DNA of 13,525 nucleotides from an uncultured Oscillospiraceae bacterium (GCA_900758315.1 CAAERF010000588.1:1-13525), one strand, 5' to 3'; positions 8,075 through 13,519 are shown, counted from the stretch's first letter. A program made the numbers and translations. Notes: generated by a model from the sequence alone, not told the origin.

Positions 8075-8767
8075 TTAAATCTGGGAGACATCAGCCAGAA
8101 ATGCTTCGTACTTTTCCGCAGGCAGATCAGACAACTGGGCGACGCCATAAGTCTTCAGAAGCTGGCCGATCTTCTCGTTGTTGTTGCGCTTCTTTTTGAT
8201 CTTCGCCACAATGACCGCTGTGATGTCATCCTTGGTGATCGTCACCGCAGACGATGTCGTAACGGCAGCAGGTGATTCCTGCTTGGCCTGTTGCGCCTTA
8301 TCAGGCTGTCTGGTCTTATCAGTCGGCTCGTCCTTCTGGCCGGTATCTTTCACCTGACCGGTATCCTCGCTCCACGGAAGATCATCGGCATCATCCGCCG
8401 GGAAGTTTTCTTCTTCCTCTGCTTCCCCGGCACTGTTCTCGGCATCCGGCTGTGTGTCTGCAGTGGCATCGCTGTTGCTGTCAGTGACAGGTTCCTCCAG
8501 CTTGTCCGAAGCCTCCTCGACCTTTCGGGTCTTCTTGATCGGCTTCTTGCGTGGATGCGATGCTGCTGCACCTTTCTTCTCAGACACGGCAGGAGCTTCC
8601 TGATCCATGATCGGGAAGATACGCTTATCCTCCGGGACAGCATCTGCGCCCAGAAGTTCAAGCTGGTCAGACACGCCTTCAAACATCTGGGCAAGTCCTT
8701 CAAAAACCTCGGTCAGCCCATCCACGACCTTCTTTGGAGCATTCAGAACATTCATCTCATCCATCAT
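8075..8767 (-). CDS. Acidic, disordered phage hypothetical protein (230 aa)
   Basis: It starts MMDEMNVLNAPKKVVDGLTE at ATG 8767, coupled by overlap to the stop of the upstream gene and served by GAGGAGG. Three parts are visible: an N-terminal amphipathic helical segment (about 1-45), a long low-complexity middle rich in Glu, Asp, Lys, Thr, Gln and Pro (about 55-170), and a compact C-terminal segment of about 55 residues (from VTITKDDITAVIVAKIKKKR to the end, including GQLLKTYGVAQLSDLPAEKY). The C-terminal piece resembles a short domain I recall from several Clostridia phage proteins, where automatic names such as rRNA biogenesis protein are unreliable. An internal DDADDLPW resembles the acidic tip of bacterial SSB tails. 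The function is unknown; a scaffold for neighbouring replication proteins is a guess. Confidence 0.75.
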   Translation of the reverse strand: MMDEMNVLNAPKKVVDGLTEVFEGLAQMFEGVSDQLELLGADAVPEDKRIFPIMDQEAPAVSEKKGAAASHPRKKPIKKTRKVEEASDKLEEPVTDSNSDATADTQPDAENSAGEAEEEENFPADDADDLPWSEDTGQVKDTGQKDEPTDKTRQPDKAQQAKQESPAAVTTSSAVTITKDDITAVIVAKIKKKRNNNEKIGQLLKTYGVAQLSDLPAEKYEAFLADVSQI

Positions 8768-9228
8768 GCCTTGTCCTCCTCATCCATGTTCTCACCCCAA
8801 ATGGAATCGAGGTACTCCTCCTGGGCGGCCAGCACTGCCAGAATGACCTTCTCACACAGACCGGTCTTTGCCTTGATGAGACCGATCATCGCATCCACAT
8901 CAATGTCCTCCGGCTCGTCCTCATCAGGCTCATCTGTTTCATCGGAATCACCCTCGAAGTTGTTGTAGGAAGTCATGCGTTCATCCATGTGGATATGCAG
9001 GTTGTCGATGTGGATGTTGATCGGCACGGTCTTGACCTGTCCGCCCTGCGGCACCGCTTCCGACTTCTCAGTTTCCGGCTGAACCGCCTCCTGCGCATCT
9101 TCCGCAGCCTTAACATTCTCCTGCAGCTTGTCCACTACATCCCTGATAGGAATGCGGACAGCCTTTCCTTCCTTGAGCATTTCCATGATGATCTCCTCCA
9201 GAGTCCCGTTCTTCTTTTCGTTAGCCAT
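8764..9228 (-). CDS. Acidic phage hypothetical protein (154 aa)
   Basis: I chose ATG 9228 (MANEKKNGTLEEIIMEMLKE) because GTGAGG lies six bases upstream; the frame extends to 9300 but lacks a better site. The start overlaps the end of the DUF4406-like gene by eight bases, and the stop overlaps the next start, so it is tightly coupled on both sides. The first 50 residues look helical. The centre has an alternating strand VPINIHIDNLHIHMDE (about residues 67-82). An acidic run (DSDETDEPDEDEPEDIDVD) follows, and then a helical C-terminus. No family is recognised and no catalytic motif is seen. Confidence 0.7.
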   Translation of the reverse strand: MANEKKNGTLEEIIMEMLKEGKAVRIPIRDVVDKLQENVKAAEDAQEAVQPETEKSEAVPQGGQVKTVPINIHIDNLHIHMDERMTSYNNFEGDSDETDEPDEDEPEDIDVDAMIGLIKAKTGLCEKVILAVLAAQEEYLDSIWGENMDEEDKA

Positions 9229-9820
9229 TGTTTTCCTCACTTTCTGCAGCTTCCTGCTGCCCATTGCTGTTTTCAGCTTCCCTACCATCCAGCGGAACAT
9301 GGTACTGTTCCGAGATGCTCTTTAAGAGCAGTTCGACCACTCGCCTCGGCTCCGGCAGATTGCGTACCGACTTGTTCAGCTCATGCGCTTTCTCGATCTC
9401 TGCCGCCATCCCTTCGGATATCGTGTTACCGAACACCCAGAGCTCGTCCGCATCCTCCAGCCAGCGCATTCCTAGCTTCATGCCGGTGTTACGCTCCTGT
9501 GCATCCTCATCCTTTAAAAACTGGGTGAAGTACAGATGTGGAGCCATTGGGAGAAACCCCAGTGTGGTGAGAATCCTGCAGGCGGTCTTGGCGCAGTTGA
9601 TATTCGCCATCAGCTCATCTTTCCTGCATTCCTCTGTTTTTGAGGTTGGTCGGTATGGCGAGCAGACGAAAATTTTCTTCGGTGCTGTTGCAGCCGCTTT
9701 GTTTACTGTATCCGCACCCACGGCTGCGGCGTCCGGTTCGGTGGCCGGATCTCCCCCGCCGGGTGGACGCTCGATGGGATCGGGGGTCTGCTGGATGACC
9801 TTCTCGCTTACTGCTTTCAT
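9221..9820 (-). CDS. DUF4406/DUF7768-like protein, nucleoside deoxyribosyltransferase fold
   Basis: This 199-residue protein starts MKAVSEKVIQQTPDPIERPP with AAGGAGG upstream. After a Pro/Ala-rich N-terminal extension of about 47 residues comes the recognisable domain: KKIFVCSPYRP (48-58), an NINCAKTACR helix (about 73-82), GFLPMAPHLYFTQFL (about 88-102), DELWVFG (125-131) and ISEGMAAEIEKA (134-145). This pattern is that of DUF4406-type proteins, which share the fold of nucleoside 2-deoxyribosyltransferases; the Glu of the SEGM-AAE segment sits where the catalytic or ligand Glu would be expected. In phages such proteins may modify or salvage nucleotides, but the substrate is not established. 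A low-complexity tail rich in Glu and Asn ends the protein. Fold assignment is good, activity is inference. Confidence 0.82.
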   Translation of the reverse strand: MKAVSEKVIQQTPDPIERPPGGGDPATEPDAAAVGADTVNKAAATAPKKIFVCSPYRPTSKTEECRKDELMANINCAKTACRILTTLGFLPMAPHLYFTQFLKDEDAQERNTGMKLGMRWLEDADELWVFGNTISEGMAAEIEKAHELNKSVRNLPEPRRVVELLLKSISEQYHVPLDGREAENSNGQQEAAESEENNG

Positions 9821-9903
9821 AGGTTCTTACCTCCTTGATGTATTGAGGATTTTGTATCCTTACATAAAGCACACCGTTTGGAGCTGTTTGGGAGGTACTT
9901 TTC

Positions 9904-10659
9904 TTAAAAGTTTTTTCTGATTTTTTTCAAAGCACCTTCCAGGCAGTTTCCAACAGAACGGCGGCCGATACCAATTTCCTCTGCAATCTCCTGCTGGGTC
10001 ATACCTTTATAGAAGTAGAGCTGGACCACTTCCATCTGACGCTCGGTCAGCTTGCTCATGGCAGCATACAGACGGCGCAGTTCCTTGTCTGCCAGCATCT
10101 CGGCATTGTCTTCATCCAAAAAGTCCACCATAATAGAAGCGGACCAGTCAGAGCCATCGCACTCCAGCGGCACCTGCTCAAACTTTGCAGCAGTCTTACT
10201 GAGGTTGTGTTCCATACGCTTCTCCCCTTCCATCAGAAGGCGCAGGCTCCACTCGGCATCCTCGAAGGTCTCTGCCGGCACGATCTGGTGTGTGCCATCG
10301 GTGAAATCGTAGCGGTAATCTCCGCAGCGATCCACGGCCATGACAGTGTGGGCACTGTCCACCTCGTAAACTGCATAGCCGTTTTCATAGGCCGTCAGCT
10401 TTGCACCGTTCACGCTCGTGCGGGCTACTGCCACCGGGTTCATCTCCATAAGCGTCTTGAAAGTCGGGAGCTTCTTCTCCACTACAGTTTCGATCATTCC
10501 TTTGAGTTCACGCAGAGTGATGTGTGCATTGAGTGCCACCTGCTCTGCAGCCTGTGCCGCGCTTGCTGCCATCTGGCTGACTGCCACCTGCGGCTGATGG
10601 ATCTCCATCACACCTACTCCACCATTGATTGCTACTGCTCCAGTCATCATGTTCATCAT
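9904..10659 (-). CDS. Sigma-70 region 4-like transcription regulator
   Basis: ATG 10659 is chosen (251 residues, MMNMMTGAVAINGGVGVMEI) because AAAGGAC lies six bases upstream; the frame stretches to 10725 without another good site. The C-terminal 48 residues are a clear sigma region 4 helix-turn-helix: LTERQMEVVQLYFYKGMTQQ, then EIAEEIGIGRRSVGNCLEGA, then LKKIRKNF. No region 2 is visible. The N-terminal 200 residues, including an Ala/Gln-rich helical part and a region around YEVDSAHTVMAVDRCGDYRY, are not a known sigma part. The protein may be a regulator that borrows the -35-binding helix-turn-helix, either to direct phage transcription or as an ArpU/late-gene activator analogue. It opens the long early operon. 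An 83-base gap separates it from the DUF4406-like gene. Confidence 0.85.
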   Translation of the reverse strand: MMNMMTGAVAINGGVGVMEIHQPQVAVSQMAASAAQAAEQVALNAHITLRELKGMIETVVEKKLPTFKTLMEMNPVAVARTSVNGAKLTAYENGYAVYEVDSAHTVMAVDRCGDYRYDFTDGTHQIVPAETFEDAEWSLRLLMEGEKRMEHNLSKTAAKFEQVPLECDGSDWSASIMVDFLDEDNAEMLADKELRRLYAAMSKLTERQMEVVQLYFYKGMTQQEIAEEIGIGRRSVGNCLEGALKKIRKNF

Positions 10660-10782
10660 TGTTTTGTCCTTTCCCCCGGACTTCTGGGAGGGAAGGATAC
10701 TGAAAGCTCTGGCTTTGAAGAACACACATGGCAGATTCGCAGCATACTCATGAAACGGACAGACTCTGCGGTCAAAAGGCGC

Positions 10783-10917
10783 AAAAAGCCCGATTCTAAA
10801 GAAGGTTAGAATGATCCCATGTTCAGTCCTCCAGCTCCAGCAAATAACTCTGCTGTGCTGTCAGATCACTTATGGTATCCTTCGCCTGCTCTAGAATCGG
10901 GCTTACGATATTTTTTT
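10783..10917. terminator. 13-bp perfect inverted repeat with T-tracts on both strands
   Basis: AAGCCCGATTCTA (10786-10798) and TAGAATCGGGCTT (10892-10904) are perfect inverses enclosing 93 bases. On the minus strand the stem is followed directly by TTTTT; on the plus strand a run of seven T begins six bases after it. A short local hairpin, ATTCTA-AAGAAGGT-TAGAAT (10793-10812), uses part of the same arm and so excludes the long pairing. This suggests a bidirectional terminator or an attenuator switch before the sigma-like gene. Confidence 0.5.
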
Positions 10918-11017
10918 ATTTGTCCGAGGTACTGCCGACAGGTGCTTTCGTCTTGGCTCTGTGGGCTTGTCCCTTGAACTGACTATATGATAACAAAATG
11001 ACGGTCTCTTGCAGATT
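10823..11017 (-). pseudogene. Decayed small reading frame with internal TAA
   Basis: One frame reads 33 codons with coding-like composition (ending KTKAPVGSTSDK), meets TAA at 10918-10916, then continues 30 codons (ILEQAKDTISDLTAQQSYLL in its middle) to TGA at 10825-10823. No ATG or GTG with a ribosome site opens either half; TTG at 10996 is the only candidate start. It may be a remnant of a small phage gene, or two unrelated short stretches. The distal half lies within the loop and arm of the 13-bp inverted repeat. No family is recognised. Confidence 0.3.
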
Positions 11018-11043
11018 TCAGACTTGACACACTTTGGGGTCAA
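11015..11043 (-). promoter_or_regulatory. Putative promoter of the early operon
   Basis: On the minus strand TTGACC (-35, 11043-11038) and TGAAAT (-10, 11020-11015) are separated by exactly 17 bases, directly after the terminator of the XRE gene and reading towards the sigma-like gene. The -35 matches five of six consensus bases and the -10 four of six. Plausible but not proven. Confidence 0.4.
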
Positions 11044-11049
11044 ATTTGA
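11024..11049. promoter_or_regulatory. Candidate operator: palindrome and TTGAC/GTCAA half-sites
   Basis: TCAAATTTGA (11040-11049) is a perfect 10-base palindrome overlapping the putative -35 box. TTGAC (11024-11028) and GTCAA (11039-11043) form a second inverted pair spanning the spacer. Position between the repressor gene and the early operon suits binding by the neighbouring XRE protein; this is inference. Confidence 0.35.
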
Positions 11050-11080
11050 TACATTTTTGAATTCACGACATTGTAGGCAT

Positions 11081-11119
11081 AAAAAAAGACCGCACAGCCT
11101 GATTTGTACTGTACGATCT
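11081..11119 (-). terminator. Rho-independent terminator of the XRE repressor gene
   Basis: On the minus strand AGATCGTACAG pairs with CTGTGCGGTCT (11 bases, two G-U pairs) across an 11-base loop and runs straight into seven T. It begins at the base after the XRE stop codon, so the repressor is terminated separately from the early operon. Confidence 0.85.
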
Positions 11120-11467
11120 TCAAATTGCTACTTTCTGCTCTTTAAGCAGATAGCAGTCGATGCTTTCTCTCACCATCTCCTGGTGCATGGGATTCAGCAT
11201 ATCATATTTTTCCTGGATTGATGTGTCTGCACAGGGAGGCTCATCTTCTTCATCCATCAGTGTATCCATCGACACACCAAGAGCTCTGGCGAACCGCTTC
11301 AGCATCACGCAGTTCATCACACCACGCTCACCGTTTTCAATTCCGGAAATGTTGGCGCGGTCAATGTCCACAGCATCGCTGAGGTCTTTTTGTGACCAGC
11401 CTTTCTGTTTACGATATTTTCTGATATTCTGACCGATAATATACTCATCACTGTGAATATCGACCAC
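11120..11467 (-). CDS. XRE-family helix-turn-helix transcriptional regulator (phage repressor-like)
   Basis: GTG at 11467 is the likely start (115 residues), because a near-perfect ribosome site AAAGGGGG lies about seven bases upstream; the longer frame from TTG at 11488 would place that site inside the gene. The helix-turn-helix covers about residues 13-68: IGQNIRKYRKQKGWSQKDLS, then the recognition-helix region DRANISGIENGERGV and the FARALGVSMDTLM end typical of Cro/C1 folds. The C-terminal 45 residues (EEDEPPCADTSIQEKYDMLN onward) are a short helical tail with no S24 peptidase, so RecA-stimulated self-cleavage is not expected. Its place just before the early operon, with its own terminator, points to control of lysogeny or of the operon. 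A large hairpin lies just upstream of its ribosome site and may affect its expression. Confidence 0.88.
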   Translation of the reverse strand: MVDIHSDEYIIGQNIRKYRKQKGWSQKDLSDAVDIDRANISGIENGERGVMNCVMLKRFARALGVSMDTLMDEEDEPPCADTSIQEKYDMLNPMHQEMVRESIDCYLLKEQKVAI

Positions 11468-11500
11468 GCCTGACACCCCCTTTCCCAAAGCATAAGCAGC

Positions 11501-11573
11501 AAAAAAGGCCGGGGCATCCCTGTGACTATGTACTCAGATGCTACTCAAAGTACACAGTCTCTGGAATGCTCCG
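11501..11573 (-). terminator. Large terminator-like hairpin upstream of the XRE gene
   Basis: Arms of 25 bases (11510-11534 and 11549-11573) pair at 20 positions, plus G-U pairs, around a 14-base loop. On the minus strand the stem is followed by GCC and then six T. It ends about 34 bases before the XRE start. It either ends a short upstream transcript or acts as an attenuator in the XRE leader. Confidence 0.65.
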
Positions 11574-11595
11574 ACCCAATCCTTCTGAAAAAAGG

Positions 11596-11603
11596 TGTCG
11601 ACA
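11596..11603. promoter_or_regulatory. TGTCGACA palindrome
   Basis: A perfect eight-base palindrome, sharing TCGACA with the three motif copies near 11884-11928. It could be an extra operator site of the same regulator, but is short enough to occur by chance. Confidence 0.25.
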
Positions 11604-11762
11604 ACAAGTCAGGTTAAAATCTACGATTCCTTCCTGCGCAACCCCGTACTTCGGCCTCTTATGAAATTGTCTGCGCTGATTACGCTTCTAATTAAAATCA
11701 AAATCTTCATACTATGTATTTTCCTATCTATGTATTTGCTTTCGTTATTGGTATAGTTTCCT

Positions 11763-11803
11763 GCCACTTATGGGGGAAATCTTAGTTATGTATACTAAGT
11801 GGC
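11763..11803. repeat. Inverted repeat with two competing pairings
   Basis: GCCACTTA (11763-11770) and TAAGTGGC (11796-11803) are perfect inverses. CTTAGT (11781-11786) and ACTAAG (11794-11799) form an inner stem that shares bases with the right arm. If transcribed from the promoter at 11863-11891, this would be a leader hairpin. No T-tract follows on either strand. Confidence 0.45.
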
Positions 11804-11862
11804 TTTCAGGTCAAACAAAGGGTATTTTTACCGATTACTGCCATCTCGTTGACCGCTCTTAT

Positions 11863-11891
11863 AGTATACACCCGGCACCAATAATCGACAA
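11863..11891 (-). promoter_or_regulatory. Putative promoter reading towards the XRE gene
   Basis: On the minus strand TTGTCG (-35, 11891-11886) and TATACT (-10, 11868-11863, five of six consensus) are spaced by exactly 17 bases. The predicted start near 11856 leaves a leader of about 390 bases before the XRE start, containing two hairpins. Confidence 0.5.
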
Positions 11892-11928
11892 CCAAAAGTG
11901 TCCAAAAATCGACAGATGGATATGTCGA
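11884..11928. promoter_or_regulatory. Repeated TCGACA motifs at and upstream of promoter
   Basis: ATCGACA occurs directly at 11884-11890, overlapping the -35 box, and again at 11908-11914. The second copy forms an inverted pair with TGTCGA (11923-11928) across eight bases. Two direct copies and one inverted copy around a promoter are typical of an operator region; the regulator is not known. Confidence 0.4.
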
Positions 11929-11980
11929 ATTTTAATAACTTTTTTGGTGCAAATGCACTAAAAATCAGACTTCTTTTTTA

Positions 11981-12094
11981 TCACTCCTTAACAAATTTAT
12001 CGCCTTTACGTTTATACCCCACGCCTTTTTCAAACAGTGCATTCACAACAGAAGAACCAACACCAATGGTCATTCTTTTTGAAATTCCTGACAC
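11981..12094 (-). CDS. Possible 37-residue ORF or C-terminal gene remnant
   Basis: From GTG 12094 the frame reads SGISKRMTIGVGSSVVNALF and then EKGVGYKRKGDKFVKE before TGA. Codon choice and composition look coding, and the pattern could be a small helix-turn-helix, but no strong ribosome site precedes it. The frame just upstream (+1) also looks coding (SLVGVALIAYMVDF), so this may be the tail of a frameshifted gene. I do not recognise it. Confidence 0.3.
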   Translation of the reverse strand: MSGISKRMTIGVGSSVVNALFEKGVGYKRKGDKFVKE

Positions 12095-12145
12095 GGAAAT
12101 CCACCATGTAAGCAATCAGTGCCACTCCCACTAAGCTGGATTTCC
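12095..12145. repeat. Perfect 9-bp inverted repeat
   Basis: GGAAATCCA (12095-12103) and TGGATTTCC (12137-12145) are exact inverses with 33 bases between. The left arm abuts the GTG of the 37-codon ORF, so on the minus strand a hairpin could hide its start. It could equally be the end of a decayed mobile element. Confidence 0.5.
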
Positions 12146-12236
12146 ACTACTAAGTAATAACCCAGTATTTCATATTTTTTAGACGTCTGCGTGATGTAAA
12201 GATGCTCACGGCATCGCTCTTGTAAACTCAGATAAC

Positions 12237-12299
12237 AAAAAAAGCCGAGGCAGACCCAAGACAACCTTAACTAAGGTCATCTAAAGTCTACCTCGGCTT
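12237..12299 (-). terminator. Rho-independent terminator of the HTH-nuclease operon
   Basis: On the minus strand AAGCCGAGGTAGAC pairs with GTCTGCCTCGGCTT (14 bases, one mismatch) and is followed by a T-run of seven (two of which also close the stem). The 30-base loop contains a second small hairpin (CCTTA with TAAGG). It ends the transcript of the 299- and 70-residue genes about 110 bases after the last stop. Confidence 0.85.
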
Positions 12300-12310
12300 A
12301 CCACGCACAC

Positions 12311-12391
12311 TATGCTTTCCAGCATATCCGGGCAGCACCTGCAGGCAGGTGTAAATTCAATCAGGCTGGCTCACACGTCCTGCGGTGAGTC
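12311..12391 (-). ncRNA. Structured 3' region with three hairpins
   Basis: Between the stop of the 70-residue gene and its terminator lie TATGCT-TTCC-AGCATA (12311-12326), CACCTG-CAGG-CAGGTG (12336-12351) and GGCTCAC/GTGAGTC (12368-12374 and 12385-12391, extendable with a bulge). The first two are perfect with four-base loops. Three stable hairpins before a terminator are more than a simple 3' end needs. No known RNA family is recognised; it could be a processed small RNA or an RNA-stability element. Confidence 0.35.
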
Positions 12392-12410
12392 AAGCGGTTA
12401 CAGGGAGCAG

Positions 12411-12623
12411 TCACATTCTGAGCTGTTCCTTTTTATCTTCAAAGGTCATGTACGGACCAGAATAGCATTGTTCATTAAAATCATCCAGGTACTCATACCC
12501 CTGCAATTGCCCGTTCTTCACATAGGCAACAGCCTTACGGCCATTTACAACTGCACGGGTTGCAAGGAGCACCCGCTTTCCTTGCGACGTATAAATTCCA
12601 CATTTTGAAATCAATATCCTCAT
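12411..12623 (-). CDS. Small hypothetical protein (70 aa) coupled to HTH-nuclease gene
   Basis: It starts MRILISKCGIYTSQGKRVLL at ATG 12623, overlapping the stop of the 299-residue gene as ATGA, which indicates translational coupling. The pattern of alternating strands (RILISKCGIYT, RVLLATRAVVNGRKAVAYV) suggests a small beta-rich domain, followed by an acidic-polar segment (QGYEYLDDFNEQCYSGPYMT) and a charged end. It has two cysteines and no membrane segment. I do not recognise a family. Coupling to a predicted DNA-binding nuclease-like protein suggests a partner, such as an inhibitor or accessory subunit, but this rests only on position. Confidence 0.7.
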   Translation of the reverse strand: MRILISKCGIYTSQGKRVLLATRAVVNGRKAVAYVKNGQLQGYEYLDDFNEQCYSGPYMTFEDKKEQLRM

Positions 12624-13519
12624 CTCCCATCTTGTACCTTAAACACTGACTTCTCTGTTCCATCGATTCGCGGAATGCAAAATTCATCCTTTACACACCG
12701 GTTCACCGGGTCAATTAAAATAAAGGAAAAATAATCCCTTATTTTGCAGTCGGCATAATACTCTCTCGCCTGTTCAATCATAGCTACATGGTTTACTACT
12801 ACTGAAACCTTAATGCCATGCTCACGAGGACTCTCCATATATGCCATCGCAAACAGCTGATTCATCTTGCTAATCGTGCCTCTGCCGATTCCTGCCGTAT
12901 AAGACTTGCATTCAAACAGCCATGTATCAATGCCTTCTTCCAAAAGAGCATTTGTCCGAATTGCGAAATCAGCCATATAATGTTTGGTTCTTGGCCAGAT
13001 CATATTTTCGTAGGAAACCAGTTCTACAAAATAGCCGTTCATAAGGAATGCGTTCTGCAGCGTTTCCCTGTAATTTTGCTCTAACATATATCCGGTAAGC
13101 GTCTTCGCTGCATTCCGTAAGAACGCATTTGATGAATTGGGATCTGGCTCAATATTCTGATCTTCTGCAATATCCGCCAAGCCAAAAACAATCTGAGATG
13201 GAGATACAACGGCTCCTTCTGTTCCAGCAGGAACAAGTTTCACCATTCCGTTCGCCGCCAACAGTTTCTCCAGTGTGACCCCACTGTTCGGGTCTGCAGC
13301 CTTTGATATCGCCACTAGCACCTCATCAGAACAGGCGGTTGTGTTCTTCATATTGATAATACGGGAAATCGTCGACGTATTTACCCCGCACTCATTCGCA
13401 AAGTCATTCATCGACCGTTCTCCCTTTGCACTCAGAACCAACTGACTCAGCACTTCCAGGTCAGCCTTTCCCGTCCGAATGTAATCAGGAAAAAGATTTG
13501 TTATCTTCTTTCTTCCCAT
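12620..13519 (-). CDS. HTH protein with PD-(D/E)xK nuclease-like C-terminal domain
   Basis: The 299-residue frame starts MGRKKITNLFPDYIRTGKAD six bases from the window edge, so its ribosome site is not visible and a longer N-terminus cannot be excluded. Residues about 24-75 form an XRE-like helix-turn-helix (SMNDFANECGVNTSTISRII). The C-terminal half has a layout like a restriction-endonuclease fold: a helix (YRETLQNAFLMNGYFVEL, 150-167), a strand with Asp184 (MADFAIRTN), a strand with Glu203 and Lys205 (WLFECKSY, the ExK pair), a helix with Gln221 (SKMNQLFAMAY), then VSVVVNH and FSFILIDP strands. If the reading is right, it binds DNA and cuts it, or is an inactive derivative acting as a regulator. 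It forms a unit with the 70-residue gene and is separated by a terminator from the repressor region. The helix-turn-helix is fairly sure; the nuclease fold is motif inference. Confidence 0.75.
   Translation of the reverse strand: MGRKKITNLFPDYIRTGKADLEVLSQLVLSAKGERSMNDFANECGVNTSTISRIINMKNTTACSDEVLVAISKAADPNSGVTLEKLLAANGMVKLVPAGTEGAVVSPSQIVFGLADIAEDQNIEPDPNSSNAFLRNAAKTLTGYMLEQNYRETLQNAFLMNGYFVELVSYENMIWPRTKHYMADFAIRTNALLEEGIDTWLFECKSYTAGIGRGTISKMNQLFAMAYMESPREHGIKVSVVVNHVAMIEQAREYYADCKIRDYFSFILIDPVNRCVKDEFCIPRIDGTEKSVFKVQDGR

Larger units (their letters stand above)
11468..12236. other. Gene-poor control region
   Basis: About 770 bases without a convincing full-length gene on either strand. 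The composition is more AT-rich than the replication genes. It contains a terminator-like hairpin, a putative minus-strand promoter, repeated TCGACA motifs, a palindromic hairpin, a 37-codon ORF and a 9-bp inverted repeat, each listed separately. Short frames between 11600 and 11760 on the minus strand have some coding character but carry stops and no ribosome site, so gene debris is possible. Two copies of CTATGTATTT, 16 bases apart, occur near 11714-11740. Confidence 0.6.

Noticed and set aside
11024..11052. Plus-strand promoter starting with a perfect TTGACA
   Set aside because: The hexamer 17 bases downstream (TGATAC) is a poor -10 and no plus-strand gene follows.
11770..12134. Plus-strand frames of 63 and 78 codons
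   Set aside because: No ribosome sites, composition not coding-like, and they run across the putative promoter and operator repeats.
12070..12264. A 64-codon minus-strand frame
   Set aside because: It starts inside the terminator stem of the upstream operon, has no ribosome site and has unlikely composition.
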